Below are positions 24,223 through 32,048 of a DNA stretch of 42,752 nt, piece by piece (positions within the stretch are counted from its first letter, which is position 1; every line of letters begins with the position of its first letter). This DNA comes from an uncultured Lachnospiraceae bacterium (GTDB lineage: Bacteria; Bacillota; Clostridia; Lachnospirales; Lachnospiraceae): the NCBI GenBank assembly GCA_902801515.1, contig CADCII010000040.1, positions 1 through 42,752 of the forward strand. The letters are read 5' to 3'. The position numbers and the translations under genes are program-made. The notes under the pieces are model-generated. The model was given only the letters and a program-made list of their open reading frames with translations. It was not told the origin of the DNA and ran no database searches.

Positions 24223-24770
24223 GAAAAACCAATGCGATCGTGACAGTTCTGATCATGGTATTGTTTCTGATCCATATGATCTGGGGCGGTATGGAACTTG
24301 CGGGCATGACCAGGGGCGGAAGTGCTCTGTTCAAAGTTCTGTCCCACACCATGATCCTCCTGATCATGATCCATATCGGAATCGGAATCGTCACGACAGT
24401 ACAGACGATCAGAACCTGCAGACAGTCTGGCGTTTCCTACTTCAGACAGAACCGCCTGTTCTGGATCCGCAGGATCAGCGGTTTTGCCCTGATGCTCTTC
24501 ATGATCTGCCATATAGTAATCTTTACAGGTACGCAGGAGAGCGGCACCTACCGTCTGTCTTTGTTTGCAGGCGTGCAGCTGGCGACACAGATCCTCATGG
24601 TGGTATGCCTGCTGGTGCATCTTCTGTGCAATATCACACCGCTTCGCATCGCCCTGGGGATTGAGGACCGCCACAGGTTCAGAACAGACGTCCTGCTGGT
24701 GCTTGCCATTCTGCTGCTTCTGGCAGGTATTGCATTTGTGGTTTATTACATCCGCTGGAAGGTGATCTGA
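24219..24770 (+). CDS. Cytochrome-b-type membrane anchor of the fumarate-reductase-like complex
   Basis: A 183-residue protein with five predicted helices (about 5-24, 38-60, 84-104, 117-140, 157-178). Histidines sit inside or at the ends of helices 1-4 (His19, His43, His52, His98, His134), the pattern of a di-heme quinone-reactive b subunit. RRISGFALMLFMICH closely resembles the RISG motif of SdhC/FrdC-type anchors. It would accept electrons from, or give them to, the FrdA/FrdB-like subunits encoded 2-4 kb downstream, and may exchange electrons with menaquinone and the flavin lipoproteins outside. The start overlaps the previous stop by 4 nt. Confidence 0.75.
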   Translation: MRKTNAIVTVLIMVLFLIHMIWGGMELAGMTRGGSALFKVLSHTMILLIMIHIGIGIVTTVQTIRTCRQSGVSYFRQNRLFWIRRISGFALMLFMICHIVIFTGTQESGTYRLSLFAGVQLATQILMVVCLLVHLLCNITPLRIALGIEDRHRFRTDVLLVLAILLLLAGIAFVVYYIRWKVI

Positions 24771-24786
24771 AAACGGGGGGAGAAGA

Positions 24787-25992
24787 TTGAAACATCTCAG
24801 ACAGTTTATTTACCGGAATCTGGTTCGAAGACCGGTCCGGAGCATCGCCCTGATCCTTCTGGCAGCAGTTCTCAGTATGTCGATCTGTGCAGGGACCTGT
24901 GTGGTACAGTCTCTGGAAAATGGGTTTGCAGCCATGAGAAACAGAATGGGGGCGGATATCATGGTCGTCCCATATGCTGCCTTATCCAGGAAGAACTTTG
25001 ACAATGAGATCCTGCTGGGGAATACAGGGAACTTCTATATGCCCAAAGAGAATACGGAGAAGATATCCGGCATGGAAGGTGTGCAGAATCTTTCCACCCA
25101 GTATTACCTTACAAGTGTTCAGACAGATGTCTGTGATACACCGGTTCACCTGATCGCTTATGACCCGGAGACCGATTTTACGGTTGCTCCGTGGATCCTG
25201 CAGACGGACGGGAGCCCCATCGATCCGTACGATGTTGTGATCGGAAGCAGTGTCCGTGCTGAGGTAGGAGATGTACTGACTTTCTTCGGCACGGATGTGA
25301 CAGTGGCTGCGAAACTGGACCGTTCAGACACGGACTATGACTGTACTGTCTTTGCGGATATGGAAACGATCCTGGCACTGGCGGATGCGTCCGGTGATGA
25401 AACACTGCTCTCTTATTCGCAGGCAGATGACGGAGGAATGGTCTCGACAATCCTTGTGGATGTGGCAGACGGATATGATATTGAATCGGTGAAAAATGAC
25501 ATCAACATCCATATAAAAAAGATCCGCGCGCTTCAGACGAAGAATGTGCTTTCGGGAGTTTCATCCGGTATGAGCGGGGTATCCGGGACTGCTAAGATCC
25601 TGATGTCGGCAGTCTGGATCATAGCAATGGGAGTCATGGCTGCGGCTTTTATCATGATGACAGGAGAGCGCAAACGGGAATTCGCAGTGCTGAGAGTTCT
25701 GGGGGCTTCCAGAAAGAAACTTACTGCAGTCGTACTGGGCGAGGGGGTGACTCTGAGCGGAGTGGGTGCTGCAGGAGGGGCAGCAATAGGCCTGGCTGTG
25801 ATATTTGTCTGTTCCGGGTGGATGGAGAAACAGCTGAATCTTCCATTTCTTCTTCCCGGAGCAGGTTCTATCGTGCTGGATGTAATACTTGCTTTCTGTG
25901 TCTCGACTCTGACAGGAGCTGCTGCAGCTTCTCTTGCAGCGCACAGGATCAGCAGACAGGATACCGGTACGATCATCAGGAGTGAAGAATAA
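24787..25992 (+). CDS. FtsX/MacB-type ABC permease, redox cluster copy A
   Basis: A 401-residue permease starting at TTG (24787) with GGGGGAG 4-5 nt upstream. An N-terminal helix (about 17-38) is followed by an extracytoplasmic domain beginning RMGADIMVVP and containing AYDPETDFTVAPWI, then three C-terminal helices with GERKREFAVLRVLGAS. It is clearly paralogous to the permease at 29129 (same ETDFTV.PWI block) but distinct from the two P19-system permeases. Its ATPase follows with a one-base overlap. The substrate is unknown. Confidence 0.88.
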   Translation: MKHLRQFIYRNLVRRPVRSIALILLAAVLSMSICAGTCVVQSLENGFAAMRNRMGADIMVVPYAALSRKNFDNEILLGNTGNFYMPKENTEKISGMEGVQNLSTQYYLTSVQTDVCDTPVHLIAYDPETDFTVAPWILQTDGSPIDPYDVVIGSSVRAEVGDVLTFFGTDVTVAAKLDRSDTDYDCTVFADMETILALADASGDETLLSYSQADDGGMVSTILVDVADGYDIESVKNDINIHIKKIRALQTKNVLSGVSSGMSGVSGTAKILMSAVWIIAMGVMAAAFIMMTGERKREFAVLRVLGASRKKLTAVVLGEGVTLSGVGAAGGAAIGLAVIFVCSGWMEKQLNLPFLLPGAGSIVLDVILAFCVSTLTGAAAASLAAHRISRQDTGTIIRSEE

Positions 25993-26654
25993 TGGAAGTC
26001 AGAGGACAGCAGATCCGAAAAGAATATTACCGCTCCGGAACGGGCTCCAACATCTTCACGGCGGTTGAAGAGTGTGACTTTCTCGTTCCGTCCGGGAAAC
26101 TGACGGTGATCCACGGCAGATCGGGAAGCGGAAAGAGCACCATTCTCAATATGCTCGCAGGAATCCTGAAGCCGACCGGAGGAAGTGTATTCTATGATGA
26201 CACAGATCTCTACTCGATGAGAGATGAAGAACTGGCCAGGTTCCGCAATCTGCATATCGGGTATGTACCCCAGGGCAGGAGTGCGGTCCCTTCCCTGAAC
26301 GTTCTGGAAAATGTGGCGCTTCCCTATGCATTATATGAAGAAGACGGAGAAGAAGCCGCTGCAGAGATGATGGAGCGGTTCGGGATTGCAGATCTGAGTG
26401 AAGTCATGCCCGACCGGCTCTCAGGAGGTGAACTTCGCAGAATGGCGATCGCCAGAGCACTGGTGAGGCGGCCTGAGGTCATATTTGCAGACGAACCCAC
26501 CGGAGATCTGGATGATGAAAATACAGTGGCCGTGTTTGGAGCACTGAGAGAACTCGCGGCGGCAGGAGCAGCGGTACTGGTCGTAACGCATGAAGAAGAT
26601 GCATTTGAATACGCGGACCACATCTATGCCATGAATGCGGGAAAACTGGAGTAA
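25992..26654 (+). CDS. ABC transporter ATPase, redox cluster copy A
   Basis: A 220-residue ATPase: Walker A GRSGSGKST at 42-50, Q-loop VPQGRSAVP at 92-100, signature LSGGELRR at 143-150, Walker B VIFADE at 163-168, followed by DDENT and VVTHEED. The Q-loop sequence is shared with the ATPase at 30362 and not with the P19-system ATPase. The start overlaps the permease stop. The next gene (flavoprotein) begins 4 nt after its stop. Confidence 0.9.
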   Translation: MEVRGQQIRKEYYRSGTGSNIFTAVEECDFLVPSGKLTVIHGRSGSGKSTILNMLAGILKPTGGSVFYDDTDLYSMRDEELARFRNLHIGYVPQGRSAVPSLNVLENVALPYALYEEDGEEAAAEMMERFGIADLSEVMPDRLSGGELRRMAIARALVRRPEVIFADEPTGDLDDENTVAVFGALRELAAAGAAVLVVTHEEDAFEYADHIYAMNAGKLE

Positions 26655-26658
26655 GCCT

Positions 26659-28353
26659 ATGAAACAGCAGATGCCAATAAACATCATAGGGGCAGGACTG
26701 GCCGGCCTGTCTGCCGCGAAGACATGCGCAGAAGCGGGCATCCGGGTACGTCTGATCTCATTTCAGCCATCCGAGCGCGCCCAGTCAAACCTTGCGGAGG
26801 GCGGCATCAATGCGGCTTTAAATGTGATGGGTGAAGATGACAGCACGGAGAATCATTTCCGGGACACCATGAAAGGCGGCTGTGATCTGGCAGATCCGAA
26901 CATGGTCAGGAATCTTACACAGGATGCTCCGGATATCGTTATGGAAATGGACAGGCTGGGAGTTCCGTTTCACAGAGAGAACGGACATATGGTCCAGAGA
27001 AACTTCGGAGGCCAGAAGAAGAAACGCACGGCATACGCGAAAAGCAGCACCGGGAAAGTCCTGACGACTGCTCTGATCGATGCTGTGAGAAAATATGAGG
27101 TGCAGGGACTGGTAGAGCGATATCCGCATCACCGTTTTGAAAAACTCATCCTGAGAAATGAAGCGGCAGCCGGAGTGCTGGTCTGCGACCGCTACAGCGG
27201 GAAAGAGACGGTCATGGCCGGCCGTGTCCTGATGGCATGCGGCGGCATGAACGGGTTGTTTGCCGGTGCAACGACAGGGACAACTGCCAATACCGGATCC
27301 GCCGCCGGAGTTCTCTTCGAGCAGGGAGTGGAGTTTGCGAACCTGGAGTTCCTGCAGTATCACCCGACCACAGTCTCAATCACCGGCAAGAGGCTGCTCG
27401 TCTCAGAGGCAGCCCGCGGGGAAGGCGGAAGACTGTTTTATTATGAAACAGATACGCCCGGACATCCGGAAGATACTGGCGTGAAGCGGTATTTCCTGGA
27501 GGAAAAGTACGGTGAGAGAGGCAATCTTATGCCCAGGGATGTCATCTCCAGAGAGATGGCGATGCTGGGCAGGCAGGTGTATCTGGACCTGACGGTCCTC
27601 GATGAAAAGACCTGGAAGGTGAAACTGTCTGACCTGCGTGATGAAATCATCCATTATCTTGGGATCGATCCGGCTTGTGAGCCGGTTCCAGTATCGCCCG
27701 GAATCCATTATTTCATGGGAGGGATCCTTGTGGATGAGCACCACAGAACGAATATTTCCGGCCTGTGTGCGGCGGGAGAATGTGCCTGCGCATACCATGG
27801 TGCCAACCGCCTTGGAGGTAATTCTCTGCTTGGGGCGATCTATGGGGGCAGGCAGGCTGCCCGGACTATGATCAGGGAGATTGCCGAAGACATGTCAGCC
27901 GGGGCTGCGTACGAAAATACTCTGTGCGTTGATCCGGAATCATTTCAGGATGGTGCAGCAGATCCTGCAGATACCGCATCCTCATTCAGAACCCTTACCG
28001 AAGAAGAAACCCTGATTCAGGAGAAGATGTCACAGATCCTGATGGAAGGGATGATGCCGCTCAGGGACGGGAAGCTGATCACACATGCGCTGACAGAACT
28101 TGAGAAACTGAAAGCACGTGCAGGGGAGCATGAAAAACGTACGGATGAACCGGGCGGGTTCTCAGATGAGTGCAGAGCGAAACTGCTGCTGGCTGAGGCG
28201 ACACTGAGATGCGCACTGGAACGGAGAGAGTCCAGAGGAGCGCACACGCGTCTGGACTTCCCGCAGACGGATGAGAACATGAGGAAAACAACAGTGGTCA
28301 GGTATGAGAAGGGAGAGATCCGTATCTCCTTCAGGGAGATTTCCCGGCTGTGA
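26659..28353 (+). CDS. Fumarate reductase/succinate dehydrogenase-like flavoprotein
   Basis: A 564-residue cytoplasmic FAD enzyme of the FrdA/SdhA/NadB family, which transfers hydride between FAD and a dicarboxylate. The FAD-binding start is INIIGAGLAGLSAA. Substrate-site residues are conserved: His235 (YHPTT), Ser249-Glu250 and Arg253 (SEAARGEGG), Arg293 (MPRDV), His350 (HYFMGG) and Arg384 (ANRLGGNSL). The histidine that binds FAD covalently in respiratory FrdA/SdhA is absent: the site reads SNLAEGG. A C-terminal helical domain ends in RTTVV-like sequence. The start at 26659 is chosen since an earlier ATG lies inside the ATPase gene. L-aspartate oxidase is the main alternative, but the partner iron-sulfur gene argues for a membrane complex. 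Confidence 0.88.
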   Translation: MKQQMPINIIGAGLAGLSAAKTCAEAGIRVRLISFQPSERAQSNLAEGGINAALNVMGEDDSTENHFRDTMKGGCDLADPNMVRNLTQDAPDIVMEMDRLGVPFHRENGHMVQRNFGGQKKKRTAYAKSSTGKVLTTALIDAVRKYEVQGLVERYPHHRFEKLILRNEAAAGVLVCDRYSGKETVMAGRVLMACGGMNGLFAGATTGTTANTGSAAGVLFEQGVEFANLEFLQYHPTTVSITGKRLLVSEAARGEGGRLFYYETDTPGHPEDTGVKRYFLEEKYGERGNLMPRDVISREMAMLGRQVYLDLTVLDEKTWKVKLSDLRDEIIHYLGIDPACEPVPVSPGIHYFMGGILVDEHHRTNISGLCAAGECACAYHGANRLGGNSLLGAIYGGRQAARTMIREIAEDMSAGAAYENTLCVDPESFQDGAADPADTASSFRTLTEEETLIQEKMSQILMEGMMPLRDGKLITHALTELEKLKARAGEHEKRTDEPGGFSDECRAKLLLAEATLRCALERRESRGAHTRLDFPQTDENMRKTTVVRYEKGEIRISFREISRL

Positions 28354-28396
28354 TCACAGACAGGATAAAGCGGCAGACATGCCGCCGGGAGCTTAT

Positions 28397-29107
28397 ATGA
28401 AAAAGATTCTCCATATCCTGCGCCGTGAGAGTGCGCAGGCAAGACCCTACTGGGAGGATTTTTATTTTGAAACGCAGGATGCCGGGGCGACGGTCGCGAC
28501 AGCCCTGTCTTCCCTGCATGCGGAAAACAGGATATCTCCTGCACAAGGCAGCAGATTCAGACCTGTCATATGGGAACACAGCTGCCTTCAGAAACGATGC
28601 GGGGCATGTTCGATGATCATAGACGGTGTCCCTGCACTGGCCTGCGATACAAGGCTGTCACAGCTGAAAGGAGACACGGTCAGGCTCGAGCCGCTCAGGA
28701 AATTCCCTGTGGTTGCGGATCTTCTGGTTGACCGTTCCGTCATGATGGAGAATCTGAAGGATCTGTCAGTCTGGCTGGAGGCGGAAGCCGGTGCCGGGTC
28801 TGAGGATATGGCATTCGAAGCCTCCCGGTGTCTGCAGTGCGGCCTGTGCCTTGAGATCTGCCCGAACTTCGCGGCGGGAGGCTCATTTTCAGGTATGGCC
28901 GCCATGGCGCCTCTGTCACGTCTGATAGCGCGGCTGCCGGAAGAGCAGAGAAAACAGACAGCAAGAAACTATAAAAAAGGTGTATACAGCGGATGCGGCA
29001 AGTCTCTTGCCTGCCGCGACGTATGTCCGGCGGAGATAAAGATAGACGAGCTGCTGGTAAAGAGTAATGCGGCTGCCGTCTGGAACCGCTGGAATTCCAT
29101 AAAATAA
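28397..29107 (+). CDS. Fumarate reductase/succinate dehydrogenase-like iron-sulfur subunit
   Basis: A 236-residue FrdB/SdhB-type electron-transfer protein. All three cluster motifs are present: [2Fe-2S] ligands Cys63, Cys68, Cys71 and Cys83; [4Fe-4S] ligands Cys145, Cys148, Cys151 and Cys210; and Cys155, Cys200, Cys206 for the third cluster. These match the spacing in E. coli FrdB. It links the flavoprotein to the cytochrome-b-like protein. The ATG at 28397 (MKKILHILRR) is preferred; the frame extends upstream into the flavoprotein gene without a good site. GGGAG lies about 7 nt before the start. Confidence 0.9.
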   Translation: MKKILHILRRESAQARPYWEDFYFETQDAGATVATALSSLHAENRISPAQGSRFRPVIWEHSCLQKRCGACSMIIDGVPALACDTRLSQLKGDTVRLEPLRKFPVVADLLVDRSVMMENLKDLSVWLEAEAGAGSEDMAFEASRCLQCGLCLEICPNFAAGGSFSGMAAMAPLSRLIARLPEEQRKQTARNYKKGVYSGCGKSLACRDVCPAEIKIDELLVKSNAAAVWNRWNSIK

Positions 29108-29128
29108 AAACAAGGAAAAGGTACTGCC

Positions 29129-30334
29129 ATGCGGATCTTTCGTAAACTTCCCATATTGAATCTGTGCAGACGGCCGGTGCGGTCTGCCATGCTGCTGTGT
29201 ATAGCAGCGCTGCTGTCATTTACCGTGTTCGGAGGCGCTGTGATGGTATCCGGACTTAGGCGCGGGATGGCTTCGCTGGAGGATCGTCTGGGGGCAGATA
29301 TTCTGGTTGTCCCGGAAGAGGCAGCCAGGAAGAATGATCTGGAGAGTATCGTGCTTCAGGGCAGCACCGGATATTTTTACATGGATGACAGCAAACTGGA
29401 TGAGATCGCAGCGGTGGATGGAGTCGGCCAGTCGACGTCACAGATCTTTCTTGCATCACTTGCTGCAAGCTGCTGCTCTGCCAAAGTGCAGCTGATGGGC
29501 TTTGATCCTGCGACGGATTTTACCGTTCTTCCCTGGATCCGCAAATCCTATACGGAGGATCTGAAGGAGATGGAGATTGTGGTCGGAAGTGATATTACAT
29601 CCGACGAAGGCGATACGCTGACATTCTATGACACGGACTGCACAGTGGCGGCGAAACTGACCAGGACCGGCACGAACTATGACCGCTGTGTATTTGCGGG
29701 GGCCGATACGATCCGCGTTCTGACAGCCAGTTCGGTGGGGAAAAAACTGAATCAGTTTAAAGAGATCGATCCCAATCATGTTGTTTCATGTGTACTGGTG
29801 AATGTGAATGAAGGTGCAGATATTGACCAGGTAGCGTCTGCGATCAATGATTCGGTGGACGGTGTGACCGCGGTCCGTACGACCAGTATGGTCTCCGGCA
29901 TTGCTGCAAACCTCAGCGGGATTTCTCATCTGGTACGTATCCTGATCGCCGGTGTATTCATACTCGCTTTCATAATTCTGATGATTGCATTCACAATGCT
30001 GATCAATGAGCGAAAAAGAGAGTTCGCGATACTGCGGGTATTCGGTGTATCCAGAAGGTCTCTTGCGGGAAGTGTGTGGAGCGAGATCCTTCTGATCTGC
30101 TTGACAGGCGCTCTGGCAGGATCGGCTGCAGCGGCGCTGGTCACACTGCCTTTCTCCGGAGCGCTTCGCAGCAGGCTGGATATGCCGATGCTGTCCCCGG
30201 GTATCGGAACAATCCTTTTGTATCTGCTGCTTGCGGTTCTGATCTGTGCTGCGGCAGGCACCCTGTCTTCCTTCTGGAATGTCAGCCGGGTGAGCAGGGC
30301 AGACATCAGTCTTGCACTGCGGCAGGAGCGATAA
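29129..30334 (+). CDS. FtsX/MacB-type ABC permease, redox cluster copy B
   Basis: A 401-residue permease, the same length as copy A at 24787. The blocks RLGADILVVPEEAARK, GFDPATDFTVLPWI and NERKREFAILRVFGVS align with it throughout. An N-terminal helix and three C-terminal helices give the FtsX layout. A CCSAK motif lies in the extracytoplasmic domain. It follows the iron-sulfur gene by 21 nt. Copies A and B flanking the frdAB-like pair imply duplication of a permease-ATPase unit followed by divergence, perhaps forming a heterodimer or two exporters. Confidence 0.88.
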   Translation: MRIFRKLPILNLCRRPVRSAMLLCIAALLSFTVFGGAVMVSGLRRGMASLEDRLGADILVVPEEAARKNDLESIVLQGSTGYFYMDDSKLDEIAAVDGVGQSTSQIFLASLAASCCSAKVQLMGFDPATDFTVLPWIRKSYTEDLKEMEIVVGSDITSDEGDTLTFYDTDCTVAAKLTRTGTNYDRCVFAGADTIRVLTASSVGKKLNQFKEIDPNHVVSCVLVNVNEGADIDQVASAINDSVDGVTAVRTTSMVSGIAANLSGISHLVRILIAGVFILAFIILMIAFTMLINERKREFAILRVFGVSRRSLAGSVWSEILLICLTGALAGSAAAALVTLPFSGALRSRLDMPMLSPGIGTILLYLLLAVLICAAAGTLSSFWNVSRVSRADISLALRQER

Positions 30335-30361
30335 CAGGTAAGGGATGCAGGAGAACAAGAG

Positions 30362-31117
30362 ATGATACTGACAGCGGATAAGATCAGCAGAAGTTTTTTG
30401 AGAGGAAGCAGAGAATTCTGCGCCGTAAAAGAAGCGGATATTACTCTTGAGGGAGGAAAACTGACAGTCCTTCGCGGAAGATCCGGGAGCGGCAAGACCA
30501 CCCTTCTGAACATTCTGGCAGGCTTGCAGCCGCCATCCTCGGGCAGGGTCCTTGCGGATTACGGTGTACCGAAGCCGGAAAACGCACCGGAACCGGGAAC
30601 AGGACAAAGAACAGAGTTCGTTACGGATCTGTACAGTATGGATGACCGGACCCTCTCTAGATTCAGAAATGATCATTACGGGATCGTACCGCAGGGGCAG
30701 AGTGCGGTTGCTACACTGACGGTCTTTGAGAATATCCTCCTTCCCGGAACAATCTACGGACAGGATAACAGTGTCCGTGAAAGGGCGCATGAACTGATGG
30801 AGAGAATGGGGATCACGGATCTGAAAGGTTCATTTCCCAAAGAACTGTCCGGTGGAGAGATGCGCAGAATGGCAATCGCAAGAGCTCTGATACGGGACCC
30901 GAAGGTCCTGTTTGCGGATGAGCCGACCAGTGATCTGGATGACGACAACAGAGATACTTTATTCCGGATCCTCAGGCAGATCGCGGATGAAGGAAAAGCT
31001 GTTTTTGTAGTGACGCATGAGCGCAGCGCATCAGAATATTCGGATGACATGTACCTCATGGACGCCGGCGTATTGAGAAAAGTTGAACCGGGCCAGGAGC
31101 CGGCAAGGGGGCAGTGA
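30362..31117 (+). CDS. ABC transporter ATPase, redox cluster copy B
   Basis: A 251-residue ATPase: Walker A GRSGSGKTT at 39-47, Q-loop IVPQGQSAV, signature LSGGEMRR, Walker B VLFADE, VVTHER. It resembles copy A but has about 20 extra residues (roughly 66-88, rich in Pro/Glu/Gly) between Walker A and the Q-loop, and Ser instead of Gly in DEPTSDLD. It works with the permease at 29129. Confidence 0.9.
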   Translation: MILTADKISRSFLRGSREFCAVKEADITLEGGKLTVLRGRSGSGKTTLLNILAGLQPPSSGRVLADYGVPKPENAPEPGTGQRTEFVTDLYSMDDRTLSRFRNDHYGIVPQGQSAVATLTVFENILLPGTIYGQDNSVRERAHELMERMGITDLKGSFPKELSGGEMRRMAIARALIRDPKVLFADEPTSDLDDDNRDTLFRILRQIADEGKAVFVVTHERSASEYSDDMYLMDAGVLRKVEPGQEPARGQ

Positions 31118-31142
31118 CAGAAACAAAGTGAGAGGAGCAGAT

Positions 31143-31907
31143 ATGGGGAGGAATGGCAGAAGGCAGAATTCCCTGTCATTGTTCATTCTATGCGCAGCGA
31201 TTCTCTGTGCAGGAGGTGCTTTTTTCCTGCTGCGCACCCTGACAGACACACAGATTCCTTATCTGACAAAAGCCGGGCAGCTGAAAAGGGGCGATGTCGT
31301 CACATTCGGAGAATGTGAACAGGACGGGGACAGCAATAACGGTCCGGAGTCCATTCCATGGATCGTGCTCGAAGTACAGGAAGACAAAGCTCTGCTTCTT
31401 GCCAGGGACATACTCGGGCCAGTCTCATTTCATGATCAGTATGAGGCAGTAACCTGGGAAGACTGTGCGCTCAGAGAATGGCTGAATGATACATTTTTCA
31501 GGGAATCATTTTCTGATAAAGAGAAGAAAATGATTCTTACTTCTTCAAATGAAAATCCGGACAATCCGGGAATGGAATCCCATGGATGCGGCGTGACACA
31601 GGATAAAGTCTTTCTTCTGAGGATGGAAGAATACAGCGCTTATATGCGCACAGAGGAAGACCGTTATGTGACCGGCTCTGCAAGCCCCACCAGGTATGCG
31701 CTGCTGCACCATCTGGAAACGGATGATGAGACAGGAGAGAACCCGGGCAAAGCCTGCTGGTGGCTTCGGACATCCGGATCCGATCAGTATGCAGCCGCAT
31801 TTGTCGATAGGGACGGCGGTATTCATGCGGCGGGTGCACAGGTCAGTCATGCCGTTTACTGTGGCCTGAGGCCTGCAGTATGGGTGGAGTATAAGCAGGA
31901 ACACTGA
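31143..31907 (+). CDS. Membrane-anchored DUF6273 protein
   Basis: A 254-residue protein with an N-terminal membrane helix (SLFILCAAILCAGGAFFLL) and an extracytoplasmic DUF6273-like domain: KRGDVVTFGECEQDGD, SIPWIVLEVQEDKALLLAR, WEDCALREWLNDTFF, WWLRTSG and a final YCGLRPAVWVE. DUF6273 proteins are common on clostridial surfaces and resemble formylglycine-enzyme/C-lectin folds; their function is not settled. GAGAGGAG precedes the ATG. It is the last gene of the cluster before the terminator, so it may be a surface accessory of the redox system, but this is inferred from position only. Confidence 0.75.
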   Translation: MGRNGRRQNSLSLFILCAAILCAGGAFFLLRTLTDTQIPYLTKAGQLKRGDVVTFGECEQDGDSNNGPESIPWIVLEVQEDKALLLARDILGPVSFHDQYEAVTWEDCALREWLNDTFFRESFSDKEKKMILTSSNENPDNPGMESHGCGVTQDKVFLLRMEEYSAYMRTEEDRYVTGSASPTRYALLHHLETDDETGENPGKACWWLRTSGSDQYAAAFVDRDGGIHAAGAQVSHAVYCGLRPAVWVEYKQEH

Positions 31908-31940
31908 CAGATATTCTGAGTCTGTACAGGCATAAAAGGG

Positions 31941-31966
31941 AAAGGGTAGGCGAAAGCCTGCCCTTT
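31941..31966 (+). terminator. Terminator of the iron/redox cluster
   Basis: AAAGGGTAGGC (31941-31951) pairs with GCCTGCCCTTT (31956-31966) around GAAA. It is the first convincing terminator since 15420 on this strand. Confidence 0.8.
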
Positions 31967-32048
31967 GTGTTATAGTAGGCAGATACAGACAGACGCCGGT
32001 GCGTCTCAGCGTACCTGGCTCACTCGCAGAACAAAGGATGCGAAAATC

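Noticed and set aside
26659-28353. Plain L-aspartate oxidase (NadB) call
   Set aside because: Despite the missing FAD-binding His, the gene is next to an FrdB-type iron-sulfur subunit and near a cytochrome-b-like anchor, and no nadA/nadC genes are adjacent.
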